64,000 nucleotides of DNA from UBA10210 sp964408425 (GTDB lineage: Archaea; Micrarchaeota; Micrarchaeia; Norongarragalinales; Norongarragalinaceae): assembly GCA_964408425.1 (NCBI GenBank), contig CAYOZI010000001.1:1-64000 (forward strand), read 5' to 3'. The notes beneath the pieces were generated by a model, which saw nothing but the letters and a program-made list of their open reading frames with translations, was not told where the DNA came from and did not search any database. Positions within the stretch are counted from its first letter, which is position 1; every line of letters starts with the position of its first letter. The translations under genes were made by a program, and so were the position numbers. Shown in pieces: positions 1 through 8,612 of this stretch.

Positions 1-1
1 G

Positions 2-418
2 GGCGAGATTGTTGCAATAAACTCTTCAAAAACGGATCCGGTTAAGGAAATCCTCAAGCAAACCAACGGCAGGGGGGCGGACGTTGCATTGGAAATGTCC
101 GGGCACGGAAAGGTGTTGAGCCAGGTTTTCGAATCACTGCGTCCCGGCGGCAGGATTTCCCTAGTCGGAATATTCGCGGGCGAGGAAAACGTTTTGCTGG
201 ACGTTACGGACAACATCGTTTTCAAAGCAGCCACGATTTACGGCATTAGCGGAAGAATGATGTACGACACGTGGTACAAAACTTCAGCTTTCCTGAAAAG
301 CGGAAAAATAGACTTGCGCAAAATCATCACCCACCGCTTCAACGGGCTCGAGAAAATGAACGAAGCTATGGAAATTATGGCTTCCGGCAAAAGCGGGAAA
401 GTCGTCATATTCCCCTAA
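2..418 (+). CDS. tdh: L-threonine 3-dehydrogenase, C-terminal part (truncated by window edge)
   Basis: The reading frame is open from base 2 and ends at 418, so only the last 138 residues are present. They form the end of the NAD-binding fold and the C-terminal catalytic segment of a zinc-dependent medium-chain dehydrogenase. The stretch GISGRMMYDTWYKTSAFLKS near the end is typical of threonine dehydrogenase, which oxidises L-threonine to 2-amino-3-ketobutyrate in threonine breakdown to glycine. The zinc ligands lie upstream of the window and cannot be checked. Another medium-chain alcohol or sorbitol dehydrogenase is the alternative. Confidence 0.8.
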   Translation, partial: GEIVAINSSKTDPVKEILKQTNGRGADVALEMSGHGKVLSQVFESLRPGGRISLVGIFAGEENVLLDVTDNIVFKAATIYGISGRMMYDTWYKTSAFLKSGKIDLRKIITHRFNGLEKMNEAMEIMASGKSGKVVIFP

Positions 419-430
419 AAAGGTTTAAAT
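417..430 (+). promoter_or_regulatory. Archaeal promoter (BRE/TATA) for the AbrB-like gene
   Basis: A purine-rich BRE-like run AAAAAGG (417-423) is followed directly by TTTAAAT (424-430). Transcription would start near 455. A GGGGTGG ribosome-binding-like sequence lies between this start and the GTG at 486. Confidence 0.5.
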
Positions 431-485
431 TGTGGGAAACGATTAAACCCTTTCTCAACAATGCTAGAGGGGTGGAAAGAAATGG

Positions 486-734
486 GTGAATTACGGAGAC
501 TCGGCTTTACGACCGCAACCCCTAGCTTCAGAAACCGCGTGCAAACTCGATTCTAAAGCGCGCTTGGTTTTGCCGCTGAACATACGGTCCTTATTGAGCG
601 TCAGCTACGGCGACACCGTTTCGATCGAAATAATTGGCAAGAACAACGACGGGCTTCTGCTGAAACTTACGCATTCAAACCCAGCCGCAGGCTCGTTCGT
701 CAAAACTTCCAAAAACAATTGGGAGAAGAGGTGA
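486..734 (+). CDS. SpoVT/AbrB-like DNA-binding protein
   Basis: This 82-residue protein has one swapped-hairpin AbrB-type domain around residues 20-55: a Lys-Leu-Asp-Ser-Lys-Ala-Arg entry strand, a LVLPLNIR strand-turn and a GDTVSIEI strand. Such proteins bind DNA as dimers and act as transition-state regulators or antitoxins. No toxin gene adjoins it, so a free-standing regulator is more likely. The start is GTG, chosen because AGGGGTGG lies about 10 bases upstream and the nearby ATG codons (461, 482) are in another frame. The targets are unknown. Confidence 0.65.
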   Translation: MNYGDSALRPQPLASETACKLDSKARLVLPLNIRSLLSVSYGDTVSIEIIGKNNDGLLLKLTHSNPAAGSFVKTSKNNWEKR

Positions 735-740
735 AAAAAA

Positions 741-770
741 TTGGCTAAGAAGAAAAAGAAGAAGAAATAA
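741..770 (+). CDS. Possible nine-residue polylysine mini-ORF
   Basis: TTG at 741 opens a ten-codon frame encoding MAKKKKKKK followed by TAA. GAGGTG lies about 8 bases upstream, overlapping the end of the AbrB-like gene. The TTG-GCT-AAG opening resembles real starts in this window, for example the S13 gene and the 41-residue basic protein at 42225-42350. It could equally be a chance A-rich run, and nothing shows that it is translated. Confidence 0.2.
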   Translation: MAKKKKKKK

Positions 771-836
771 GCGAAAAAAGCGGGCGGAGGTTGAGCTGAA
801 AATAAATTGCCTTTGTCACTCGTGCTTGGCTTCCGC

Positions 837-2480
837 TCAAGCTTTCTTCAATTCAGCCGAAAGCTTGGAAAGCTTAACTCTCTTCTGCTCTCCGGAATCG
901 CGGTATCGGACGGTGCAATCATCGTCCTTCAAAGAATCGTAATCCACCGTAATGCAATACGGCGTTCCAACCTCGTCCATTCGCGCGTATCTCTTTCCGA
1001 TGCTTCCCGCCTCGTCGTATTCCGCATCAAACCCTTCTTTCTTCAAATTATCGAAAACGCCCCTCGCCTTCCCGTCCAACCCGTCTTTAGCCATTAGCGG
1101 GAATACGGCGCACTTCAAAGGCGCTATGGAAGAATCGAGCTTAAGCATCGTCTTCTCCCCTTCCTCGGCATAAGCGTCGACCAAAAGCGTGAAGAAAAGC
1201 CGGTCCAAGCCGAACGACGGCTCTACCACCCGCGGCAATATTTTTTTCTTTGTTTCCTCGTCGAAAACCGACTGGTCTTTTTTCGAATGGGCCTGGTGCT
1301 GCGTCAAGTCGAAATCCCCCCTATCTGCGACTCCCACGAGTTCCTTCCAGCCCCACTCCGGATAATTATATTCAACGTCCCAAGTTTCCTTGCTGTAGTG
1401 GGACAATTCAGTGGGAACGTGCTGGCGGATCCGCAAGTTTTCCTTTTTCAATCCTATGCTCTCAAGCCAATACAGCGTTTCCCCCATCCAATACCCCAGC
1501 CATTCGGTTGAAACGGTTTTTTCCTTCAGCAAATCCCCGATTGTTTTTTCAACCAGTTTTGGGGTTTTTCCCGCCTGTTCCTTGGCCGTCAAAACCTTTA
1601 CTTTCAAGTTCAACCTCGTTTTCTCGAAATCCGGCTTTTTGTCCGGATGCAGGAAAAACTCGAGTTCCATCTGTTCGAACTCGCGAGCGCGAAACAGGAA
1701 GTTGCGGGGCGAAATTTCGTTCCGGAAGGCCTTGCCTATTTGCGCGATTCCGAATGGAAGCTTTTTTCGGGCGAAGGAAGCTATGGTTTTGAAATCCGAG
1801 AAAATCGTCTGCGCCGTTTCCGGCCTCAGGTAAACCGGCTCTCGGGGGACGGTGAAGGAATACGTAGGGCTTCCGGTGCAATCGTGATCCCCTCCCTTCG
1901 AACAGGCGATCGTGGGCAATTGCTGCAACCCCCATTTTCCCTCTTTCCTAACGGGAATGAAGGGTATGGGCCAAGAGCATTTCTTGCACGTCAGTACGTT
2001 TACAGTATCTTCCGGCCCCACGTTGGTTTTGAACATCAGGTTGAAAGAACTCACTTCCGCCAGGTTTCCCTTGCACTTTTCGCACTTGAGCTTGTGCTCT
2101 TTCACCAAGCCTGCCAGCTTCTGCTTGTCCAAACCCTCGACATCAAGCTTCAACTCGTCCTGGAGCAATTGGTCAGCGCGGAATTGCGAACGGCATTTTT
2201 CGCATTCAACTAGAGGGTCGACGAAATTCTCCAAATGCCCGCTCGCCCTCCACACTTTCGAAGAGGAAATGATGGCTCCATCCAAACCCACGACGTCCTC
2301 GCGCTGCTTGACGAAGAAATCCCACCAGCTTTGCGCTATTTTTCTCTTCAACGCCACTCCGTAATGGGCGTAATCGAAAAACCCGCCCAAAGGAGCGTAA
2401 AGCTCGGAGTTCTGGAAGACGAGCCCCCGGCGTGAGCACAGGTTGATGACTTTCTCTATTTTACCTTGGTTTTCCGGCAT
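837..2480 (-). CDS. glyS: Glycyl-tRNA synthetase (class II, alpha2 type)
   Basis: This 547-residue cytosolic enzyme charges tRNA-Gly with glycine. It shows the archaeal/eukaryal alpha2 architecture. An N-terminal segment precedes paired CxxC elements (near residues 92-97 and 133-138). Class II motif 2 (FRNEISPRNFLFRAREFEQM) and motif 3 (GLDRLFF) follow, and the C-terminal anticodon-binding domain closes the protein. Length is normal for the family. It is transcribed divergently from nop5, with about 100 bases between them holding both promoters. A tRNA-Gly(TCC) gene, a substrate, lies at 28545-28658. Confidence 0.95.
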   Translation of the reverse strand: MPENQGKIEKVINLCSRRGLVFQNSELYAPLGGFFDYAHYGVALKRKIAQSWWDFFVKQREDVVGLDGAIISSSKVWRASGHLENFVDPLVECEKCRSQFRADQLLQDELKLDVEGLDKQKLAGLVKEHKLKCEKCKGNLAEVSSFNLMFKTNVGPEDTVNVLTCKKCSWPIPFIPVRKEGKWGLQQLPTIACSKGGDHDCTGSPTYSFTVPREPVYLRPETAQTIFSDFKTIASFARKKLPFGIAQIGKAFRNEISPRNFLFRAREFEQMELEFFLHPDKKPDFEKTRLNLKVKVLTAKEQAGKTPKLVEKTIGDLLKEKTVSTEWLGYWMGETLYWLESIGLKKENLRIRQHVPTELSHYSKETWDVEYNYPEWGWKELVGVADRGDFDLTQHQAHSKKDQSVFDEETKKKILPRVVEPSFGLDRLFFTLLVDAYAEEGEKTMLKLDSSIAPLKCAVFPLMAKDGLDGKARGVFDNLKKEGFDAEYDEAGSIGKRYARMDEVGTPYCITVDYDSLKDDDCTVRYRDSGEQKRVKLSKLSAELKKA

Positions 2481-2578
2481 GACAAAACGCCCGTAGGGAA
2501 TTAAAAACGCCTTTCTACTAGATGTACTTTAGCGAGTTTTAAAACGGTTTTTACTCAGTCTCGAAAAGGTGGTTTTCA

Positions 2579-3580
2579 GTGAAAGCTCTTGAAACTAGGA
2601 AAAAGTTCTTGGAAAAGGCGAAAAAGCAAACGCAAGAGGCGTTATCGAGAAAAGACGCGTTGATAATCCAAGCCGTCCGCTCTTTGGACGATTTCGACGA
2701 GGTGAAAAGCCTGCTCCAGCAGCGCGTTGCCGAATGGTTCAAAATCAACTTTCCCGACTTGCGCGCCAACGAAGACGTTTTGGCGAAGATAGCCGCCGAG
2801 TTCGGCAGCAAGGAGAATTTCGAGGAAGAAAAGCTCTCCGAACTCCTGAGCGAGGAAAAAGCAAAGGCGATAATGCGTGTAAAGGGCGAAAGCTTCGGGG
2901 CGAAATTCGACGAGAGCGATGCAAAAGCCCTCCAGACTCTTGGCAGACAGGTCGTTTCTTTGGGCGAAGCCAGGAAGGAAACCGAGGAATACATCAACGA
3001 ATTGGCTGAAAAGGAGATGAGAAACGTCGTTTTCCTGACCGACCCGCTTCTCGCCGCAAGGCTCTTGGCGCTCGCAGGATCGCTGGAAAACCTGGCTGAA
3101 ATGCCCGCTTCGACAGTACAGGTAATCGGAGCAGAGAAAAGTTTGTTCAAGCACTTGCGCCAGCATTCAAACCCGCCCAAGCATGGAATCATATTCCAGC
3201 ACCCAGCAATCAACTCCGCTCCCCTCGAACAAAGGGGTAGGATAGCCAGGGCATTGGCTACCAAGATCGCCATTGCGGCGAAAGCCGATTACTATACGGG
3301 CCACTTCATCGCTGAAAAGCTCAAGGCTACTTTTGAAAAGCGCGTCGAACAAATCCAGGCTACGCACAAAAAGCCCTACAAATCGTCCTACCCGTCTTTC
3401 ACCGAAAGGAGGAGCTTCGGAGGAGGAGGCCCTCGCAGGAGTTTCGGAGGGGAAAGGAAAGGGGGTTTCGGCGGAGAAAGGCGTAAGCCTACCTTCAACG
3501 GAGACAGGAGACCGCCGGCGCAAGGCGGTTTCAAGGGAAAACCCCGCTGGGCAGCAGGCGGAGGAAAACGCGGTAGATGA
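2579..3580 (+). CDS. nop5: Nop5/Nop56-family box C/D RNP protein lacking the N-terminal domain
   Basis: This 333-residue core protein belongs to the box C/D guide RNP that 2'-O-methylates rRNA and tRNA. A coiled-coil segment (about 1-150) leads into the Nop RNA-binding domain with GAEKSLFKHLR, PPKHGIIFQHP and RGRIARALATK (about 180-245). The tail (about 275-333) is rich in Gly, Arg and Phe, like a eukaryotic GAR region and unusual for an archaeal Nop5. Compared with the usual roughly 400 residues, the first 100 or so, which form the fibrillarin-binding domain, are missing. The glyS start only about 100 bases upstream leaves no room for them. The start is GTG after AAGGTGG. It overlaps flpA by four bases (ATGA). 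Confidence 0.9.
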   Translation: MKALETRKKFLEKAKKQTQEALSRKDALIIQAVRSLDDFDEVKSLLQQRVAEWFKINFPDLRANEDVLAKIAAEFGSKENFEEEKLSELLSEEKAKAIMRVKGESFGAKFDESDAKALQTLGRQVVSLGEARKETEEYINELAEKEMRNVVFLTDPLLAARLLALAGSLENLAEMPASTVQVIGAEKSLFKHLRQHSNPPKHGIIFQHPAINSAPLEQRGRIARALATKIAIAAKADYYTGHFIAEKLKATFEKRVEQIQATHKKPYKSSYPSFTERRSFGGGGPRRSFGGERKGGFGGERRKPTFNGDRRPPAQGGFKGKPRWAAGGGKRGR

Positions 3581-4227
3581 AGGAAATATTCCAAGGCGTT
3601 TTCGTACAAGGAAAAAGCTTTTACACGCGGAACCTAGTCAAAGGGTTTAAAGTGCATGGCGAAACGCTATTGCAGGAAAAAGGAATTGAGTATCGCGAGT
3701 GGAACCCCTACCAAAGCAAATTATGCGCCGCAATAGCCAAAGGGTTGAAGCATTTGCCGATTTCCGGGGGAAAAACCGTTCTTTACCTGGGAGCTGCGCA
3801 CGGCGCCACTCCTTCGTTCGTCAGCGATATTGTAGGGAAAAACGGGGCGGTGTACTGCATCGAAATAGGGCATATTGCAATGATGGACTTGATCCGCGTT
3901 TGCGAACAAAGGGAGAATATGATTCCGATTCTCGCCGATGCAAGAAAAACCAAGGACTACGAAGAGATAGGGAAGATGGACGTGGTTTTCGAAGACGTTG
4001 CAGACCCGCAACAAGCGGAAATCCTCAATCAAAACGCTTCTTTCCTGGGAAAAGGAGGTTATGCCTTGATAGCCGTGAAAGCGAGGGCCGTTAATTCGAT
4101 TGAAAATCCCGAAAAGGTTTACGCCCAAATCAAGAAAACGCTTTCCCAAACGTTCGAAATCGAGCAGGAGATAGACCTGTTCCCGTTCGAAAAAGACCAT
4201 CTTTTCCTCGTTCTGAAGAAAAAGTAA
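3577..4227 (+). CDS. flpA: Fibrillarin-like rRNA/tRNA 2'-O-methyltransferase
   Basis: This 216-residue SAM-dependent methyltransferase is the catalytic subunit of the box C/D RNP. Visible features are the YREWNPYQSKL substrate/Nop5-contact region, the SAM-binding LYLGAAHGAT loop, YCIEIG (acidic ribose ligand), a D-A-R-K stretch and the VFEDVADP strand. Length is normal and the N-terminal domain is complete. It overlaps the end of nop5 by four bases, so the two are translationally coupled. Because Nop5 here lacks its fibrillarin-binding domain, how the enzyme joins the RNP is unclear. Confidence 0.95.
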   Translation: MKEIFQGVFVQGKSFYTRNLVKGFKVHGETLLQEKGIEYREWNPYQSKLCAAIAKGLKHLPISGGKTVLYLGAAHGATPSFVSDIVGKNGAVYCIEIGHIAMMDLIRVCEQRENMIPILADARKTKDYEEIGKMDVVFEDVADPQQAEILNQNASFLGKGGYALIAVKARAVNSIENPEKVYAQIKKTLSQTFEIEQEIDLFPFEKDHLFLVLKKK

Positions 4228-4905
4228 TCAAAGTTTCTGCAGCACCAGGCACAGGTTCTTCCCTTTTTCCTTCGCAACCCGCTTCCCGCTTTTTTCGTAG
4301 AATTTTTCGTTTATCTCAAACCCGTGCTTTTTGGCTAGTTCAACCAATTCTTCCTCCGTGAAGAAATGGTGCATTCGAGGAACTTTCTCCCCGGTTTTCT
4401 TTACGAAGTTGACCATCATGTTCCTGTGCCCCAAGCGCTCCATTTCAGCGGCGTTAAACTTGTTCCACACGGTCACGAAAGCCAAGCCCCCTTTCTTCAA
4501 AACCCTGTTCATCTCCGAAAAAATTTTCGCCCATTCATTCGGCTTGAAAAAATGGTGGACTACCGCGAAATACGCGGCTGCGTTGAAAAAAGAGTTTTTG
4601 TATGGAACGTTCAAAACGCTGGCTTTTCTCACAGTTATTTTTTTGCCTAAGCCGGCTTGGGAAACGTTCTTTTTGGCGTAAGAAACCATTTTCGGCGAAG
4701 CGTCGAAAGCGAACACTTTTTTCACGAACGGCGCCAAAGCTATGGAGTTAATTCCGTTCCCGCAGCCCGCATCCAAGAGGACGTCGTTTTCCCCCAAAAA
4801 CCGCTCGAACAACGGCACCCACGCCCTCCTCTGCGAGTGTTTTTCGTTCCACTCTTCCGCAATCGTGTCGAAAGCCCTTACGACCGAAAACCCCTTTTTC
4901 TTCAT
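4228..4905 (-). CDS. Class I SAM-dependent methyltransferase, Trm9-like
   Basis: A 225-residue Rossmann-fold methyltransferase. Motif I is DAGCGNGINS (about residues 44-53), motif II FAFDASPKM, then a YFAVVHHF motif IV-like strand and a GGLAFVTVWN strand. The N-terminal IAEEWNEKHSQRRAW resembles the entry of Trm9/AlkBH8 wobble-uridine methyltransferases, which methylate cm5U34 in tRNA. A generic small-molecule methyltransferase is the alternative. It is convergent with flpA, with adjacent stops, and divergent from the gene at 4960. Confidence 0.7.
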   Translation of the reverse strand: MKKKGFSVVRAFDTIAEEWNEKHSQRRAWVPLFERFLGENDVLLDAGCGNGINSIALAPFVKKVFAFDASPKMVSYAKKNVSQAGLGKKITVRKASVLNVPYKNSFFNAAAYFAVVHHFFKPNEWAKIFSEMNRVLKKGGLAFVTVWNKFNAAEMERLGHRNMMVNFVKKTGEKVPRMHHFFTEEELVELAKKHGFEINEKFYEKSGKRVAKEKGKNLCLVLQKL

Positions 4906-4959
4906 AAGTTAAGACAACGAACCGAAGGGAATTAAAGTTTTGGTGTGGAAACAATTTTC

Positions 4960-5466
4960 ATGAACACCAGGCAAGCGCTGTTTTCCCTCGCCCCGGCATT
5001 GCTAATAATCGCCGTAACGGCTTACTTCGCTTTCGCCGACTTCAACAAGGCGGTGGATACAGCCGACTCGTGGATGAAGCCGGTTATTTCCAAAAACGAA
5101 GTAGCCGCGTTAAAATGGGTTGTTGAGAATACTCCGGAGAGAACGGTTTTCGCAACCGACATTTTCGGGGGGGAATTGCTGATGAGCGTTTTGCGCGAAG
5201 GGACGGAGGGGGGAGACTGGGCTATAGTGCCGAACGTCGTGAAGCGAATGCACGATGCGCAGTACGGCGTTTACGGCGCGAATTCGAGCGAAACCGCCTG
5301 GAATACGGCTAGAGAGTACAACGCTTCTTACGTGTGGGTTCCGGACAGGACTATTTTCGCCGGATTCGAATGGAAATACCCCGACTCGAGAATATTCGAG
5401 GATGAAAAGTACTTCGAGAAAGTGTTTGACAACGGACACGAAGTGTATAGGGTGAAAAACGCTTGA
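4960..5466 (+). CDS. Single-pass membrane protein with a GT-C-type extracellular C-terminal domain
   Basis: 168 residues counted from the ATG at 4960; a GTG at 4945 in the same frame is possible. One hydrophobic N-terminal helix is followed by a soluble domain with EVAALKWVVENTPERTVFATD and an aromatic/acidic end. This pattern (residue-wise NTP/S-x-V-F) closes many GT-C integral membrane glycosyltransferases, including the neighbour at 6506-8195. It appears to supply separately the extracellular domain that the next gene lacks. The TGA overlaps the TTG start of that gene, so coupling is likely. No enzymatic role can be assigned to it alone. Confidence 0.55.
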   Translation: MNTRQALFSLAPALLIIAVTAYFAFADFNKAVDTADSWMKPVISKNEVAALKWVVENTPERTVFATDIFGGELLMSVLREGTEGGDWAIVPNVVKRMHDAQYGVYGANSSETAWNTAREYNASYVWVPDRTIFAGFEWKYPDSRIFEDEKYFEKVFDNGHEVYRVKNA

Positions 5467-6557
5467 ACTTTTCCTTTTCCAAATGCAAAAAAGAGTTTGA
5501 GAAAAGGTCCTTCGTATGGCTTTTGCTTTCGATAGCAATAGCCTTGAGCGTTTTCTCGCACTCCATGGTTTGGAGGGAGTGGTACTACCCCACTTACGGC
5601 AATACGAACATCCACGTCGCCACCGCACAACACATCCTAAAGCATTGGGAATACCCGCTGCAAAACGATTATTCCTACGGAGGCGGCATTCCTTCTTTAT
5701 ACGTGCCGGGCTACAGGCTGGTTTTGGCTGGAACCATTGCAATCGTCGGAAGCGTTGATTTTGCGTCAAGGCTTTTAGTAATGCTTTTTGCGCTGCTCTT
5801 GCCCATAGGATTCTTTCTTTTCGCAAGGCAGTTGTTCGGGGATTACGCCGGAGTGGCGGCGGCATTCTTCGCATCGCTCCCGGCCGAATTGCTTATTTAT
5901 ACGGTAAGACCGCTGCCCCAAGCCATGGGGCTTACGCTTCTGCCGTTCGCGTTCTACGCCATTGCAGCAGGAAGAAAGAAGCTCGCGGTTGCACTATCAC
6001 TAGCCACAGCATTGACCCACCAGGAAGCCGCAGTTTTCCTTGCAGTGGGCGTTTTCGCTTATGCTTTAGCCGACACTGCAATCGAATCATTCAAGAGAAA
6101 GAAAATTTCATTGCCCAAAGGAATCGCTTGGATAGCCTTGTTGTGCTGGGCTGCGACGGTTTTGGCGTACGTAGGATGGCATTATTTCGTAATGGGCGAT
6201 TTCAACGTCTTCGGCCTCGCGCAATTTTCCAACCACGAGGGGAACGTGGTTTTGTTCAACGACTTCGTTTCCAAAACAGGCTGGGTTTTGAGCGCGCTTG
6301 GAATAGCCGGAATCGTAATGCTGGCATCCAAAAACGTTTTCCGCCCCTCGAAACAGGAAATACTGCTTTTGACGCTGGGGATAATCGGCTTCATCTTCAT
6401 CAAAAACGAGTTGTTAGGAATACGCGTTTTCATGGACCGGTTCATAGTATTCCTGCAAATTCCCCTCGCAATCCTCGCGGCTTTCGCGCTGAAAGAAATT
6501 TGCGGTCACGCCTCGCAATTGACGCGCCATATTTTATTTCCAGCCAAGTCCGAGTAA
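5463..6557 (+). CDS. Polytopic membrane protein, GT-C glycosyltransferase-like
   Basis: 364 residues with roughly nine hydrophobic helices. Loop features recall GT-C enzymes, which use lipid-linked sugars at the membrane: YPTYGNTNIHVATAQ after helix 1, an aromatic-rich DYSYGGGIPSLY loop and RPLPQAMG. The protein stops right after the last helix and has no globular C-terminal domain; such a domain sits in the gene just upstream. It starts with TTG overlapping the upstream stop. Its 3' end overlaps the convergent gene 6506-8195 by 52 bases. Sugar substrate and acceptor are unknown. Confidence 0.6.
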   Translation: MNFSFSKCKKEFEKRSFVWLLLSIAIALSVFSHSMVWREWYYPTYGNTNIHVATAQHILKHWEYPLQNDYSYGGGIPSLYVPGYRLVLAGTIAIVGSVDFASRLLVMLFALLLPIGFFLFARQLFGDYAGVAAAFFASLPAELLIYTVRPLPQAMGLTLLPFAFYAIAAGRKKLAVALSLATALTHQEAAVFLAVGVFAYALADTAIESFKRKKISLPKGIAWIALLCWAATVLAYVGWHYFVMGDFNVFGLAQFSNHEGNVVLFNDFVSKTGWVLSALGIAGIVMLASKNVFRPSKQEILLLTLGIIGFIFIKNELLGIRVFMDRFIVFLQIPLAILAAFALKEICGHASQLTRHILFPAKSE

Positions 6558-8195
6558 GCCCCTTCGAAATTCCCGTTGTTTTCAAAAGTCTTTTGCAAGG
6601 CAAACTCGCTTGCCTTGAGGAAAACGAAGTCCACGCCGTACGCGTTTAACAAAGAGCAATCTCCGGTTGAAACCATTTCCTTAGAATCTCCCAAGCTTTT
6701 CTTAAAATCCAGCCCGTGGCTCCACAGCCACCCATCGTAACCCGCAACCATTTCCCTTCCGGACAAAGGAGCGACTGCATTAGGGTGGGATTGGGTTGTT
6801 AAAAACACGGAGTCTTGCGAAGTGTTTTGCTTCACCCACTCCGCCAAAACAAAGTCTTCGTTGGAAAACGTCTGGTAACGAGCGTTCTGCCCCCAAGCCG
6901 CCCAGCCTACGGCCAAAACGCCGGACGCTACCGCCAAAACCAGCAATGCAAAAGCCACGGTTTTGGAAAGCCAGGCTTTGTTTCTCGCTTCAAACAACTT
7001 CAGCAAAACCAACGCAGACGCGATGGAAGCGAAGAGGAAGAAATGGGCGAATATTTTCGTGTTGTCCCACTCCCACGGCTGGAATAAAGCCACGTTGGCC
7101 ATTACGAACAATGCGGCAAACCCCAACCCAAGCTTCTTCTGGCTTTTCGACAGCAACAAAAACCCCGGAATCGCCAGAAGAAGCGTCGCCCACCCGTTCT
7201 TAATCCAAAAGTCCAGTATTCCCCCTACGCTTTTGTCTGCCGCCATCCAGCCGATCTGTTTTGTAAAGAACGTCCTTCCCCACAGCCAAACCACCTGCGG
7301 AAGCATTACGATGAATGCAGGCAAAACAAACCAAGCCCATTTAGTCCAATTCAAATCGAATAGAATCAAAACTCCTGCTACAACACCCACGCTCAGCAAA
7401 GAATGGGCGTGAGCCAAAGGCAGCAATCCGGCGAAAACCCCGGCTAAAACCAGTTCTTTATTCTCAAACTTCCTTTCGTTGAAGTTTTTGAACAATAGGA
7501 AGTAAATCCAAACGCCCAACGCCATGCCCAGCAATGCACTTCTCGCCGGAAGGAAGATGGAATAGAGAAAGTTCATCAAAACCACGCCTGCGTCGTCGAT
7601 GTTCGAGTAATTCCTAGCTGGCGAAAGCAATGGAGCGAAAGAATGCTGGGTGAAGGCGTCGTTCAAAGCATAGGCTATTCCATAATTCCCGTTGAGGAAG
7701 AACAAGGCGAAGAAAAGCAAAACGAAAAGCGTTTTTTTCGAGAAGAATTCTGAAAACAATACCATTGCGAACGCTAGGGAAAGGAAAACCAGGACGTTCG
7801 GCAGGACGAAAGCCGAGCGGTAGTCCATCCCCCCTGCTATTAGTATTCCTGATGCAAAGTCCATTGCGAAAGAATACTTCAACGGCTCCCCCGCGAGAAT
7901 CGGGTATTCCGGCGGGAAATTGNNNNNNNNNNNNNNNNNNNNNNNNNNNNNNNNNNNNNNNNNNNNNNNNNNNNNNNNNNNNNNNNNNNNNNNNNNNNNN
8001 NNNNNNNNNNNNNNNNNNNNNNCCCAAACCCCAAGAAGCGGCCAGAAGAAAGAACGTTTGCAAGACGAATCCCGCTAGAAACGAAAATGCAAAACGCCTG
8101 GATATGGACGAAAGGAAGCCGAATTCGAGAGACAAGCTCCACCCGAAAGCCAAGGAAGAGAAAAGGAAGAGCAAAGCCTCAATCAATTCAATCAC
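6506..8195 (-). CDS. GT-C-like integral membrane protein interrupted by an assembly gap
   Basis: Two pieces lie on either side of the gap at 7923-8022. The N-terminal piece (GTG at 8195, 57 residues) has two hydrophobic helices. The C-terminal piece starts NFPPEYPILAGEPLKYSFA, a loop usual in GT-C-type proteins, and runs through about ten helices into a soluble C-terminal domain (EDFVLAEWVKQNTSQDSVF onward). The frames on the two sides agree only if the true gap is not exactly 100 bases, as expected for a placeholder. The domain order is complete here, unlike the split neighbours at 4960-6557, with which it is convergent. Confidence 0.6.
7923..8022. other. Assembly gap, 100 N
   Basis: Exactly 100 undetermined bases. 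This round number is a scaffolding placeholder, so the true distance is unknown. The gap falls inside a membrane-protein gene. Confidence 0.99.
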
Positions 8196-8211
8196 TTTTT
8201 TGTTGTAAAGC

Positions 8212-8284
8212 GAGCCCGTCGGGATTCGAACCCAAAACCTCCTCGTCCGAAGCGAGGCGCTCTATCCGTTGAGCTACGGGCCCA
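8212..8284 (-). tRNA. tRNA-Arg(TCG)
   Basis: A 73-base cloverleaf without intron. The acceptor stem GGGCCCG/CGGGCTC is complete, the anticodon stem CCTCG/CGAGG holds loop CTTCGGA (anticodon TCG), and the T-loop is TTCGAAT. The discriminator is G and no CCA is encoded. Confidence 0.96.
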
Positions 8285-8347
8285 CCACTATACTAATAAA
8301 ACATGAAAAAACGCCTTTTTCTTAAAGCAGGTTTGAAAGAAAAAAAG

Positions 8348-8608
8348 TCACTTGAATGACTTGAACCACTTTTCGTAGTCTTTGTGGTTTGCGAAGCACC
8401 GCACTACGAAAATAGTATCGTTCTTTACTTCGTAAACGAGCCTCGTTTGCCTCGTAACTTCTTCTACGAAATACGGCACGCCGAAACGCAAGTGCCTCGC
8501 AGGAAGCTGACGGCTGATTTTCTCAACGTGCTTGATGAAAAATTTCCTTAAGTTCGCATCAGCGTCCCGCAAGTCCGCGTCTGCCGTTTCGGTAAAAACA
8601 ACCCGCAC
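8348..8608 (-). CDS. RelE/ParE-family toxin
   Basis: An 86-residue basic protein of the RelE/ParE fold. An N-terminal beta strand (MRVVFTETA) precedes helices with FFIKHVEKI. A LVYEVKNDTIFVVRCFANHKDY-like pair of strands follows, and the C-terminal tail is aromatic and lysine-rich. RelE toxins cleave mRNA on the ribosome, and ParE members poison gyrase. The VVRCFANHKDY end favours the RelE/mRNA-interferase side. It lies four bases downstream of the antitoxin gene in the same operon. Confidence 0.75.
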   Translation of the reverse strand: MRVVFTETADADLRDADANLRKFFIKHVEKISRQLPARHLRFGVPYFVEEVTRQTRLVYEVKNDTIFVVRCFANHKDYEKWFKSFK

Positions 8609-8612
8609 GAAA

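Noticed and set aside
1250..2364. Several open frames of 120-190 codons opposite glyS
   Set aside because: They lie antisense to a complete, motif-rich glycyl-tRNA synthetase and have Pro/Arg/Phe-rich shadow composition.
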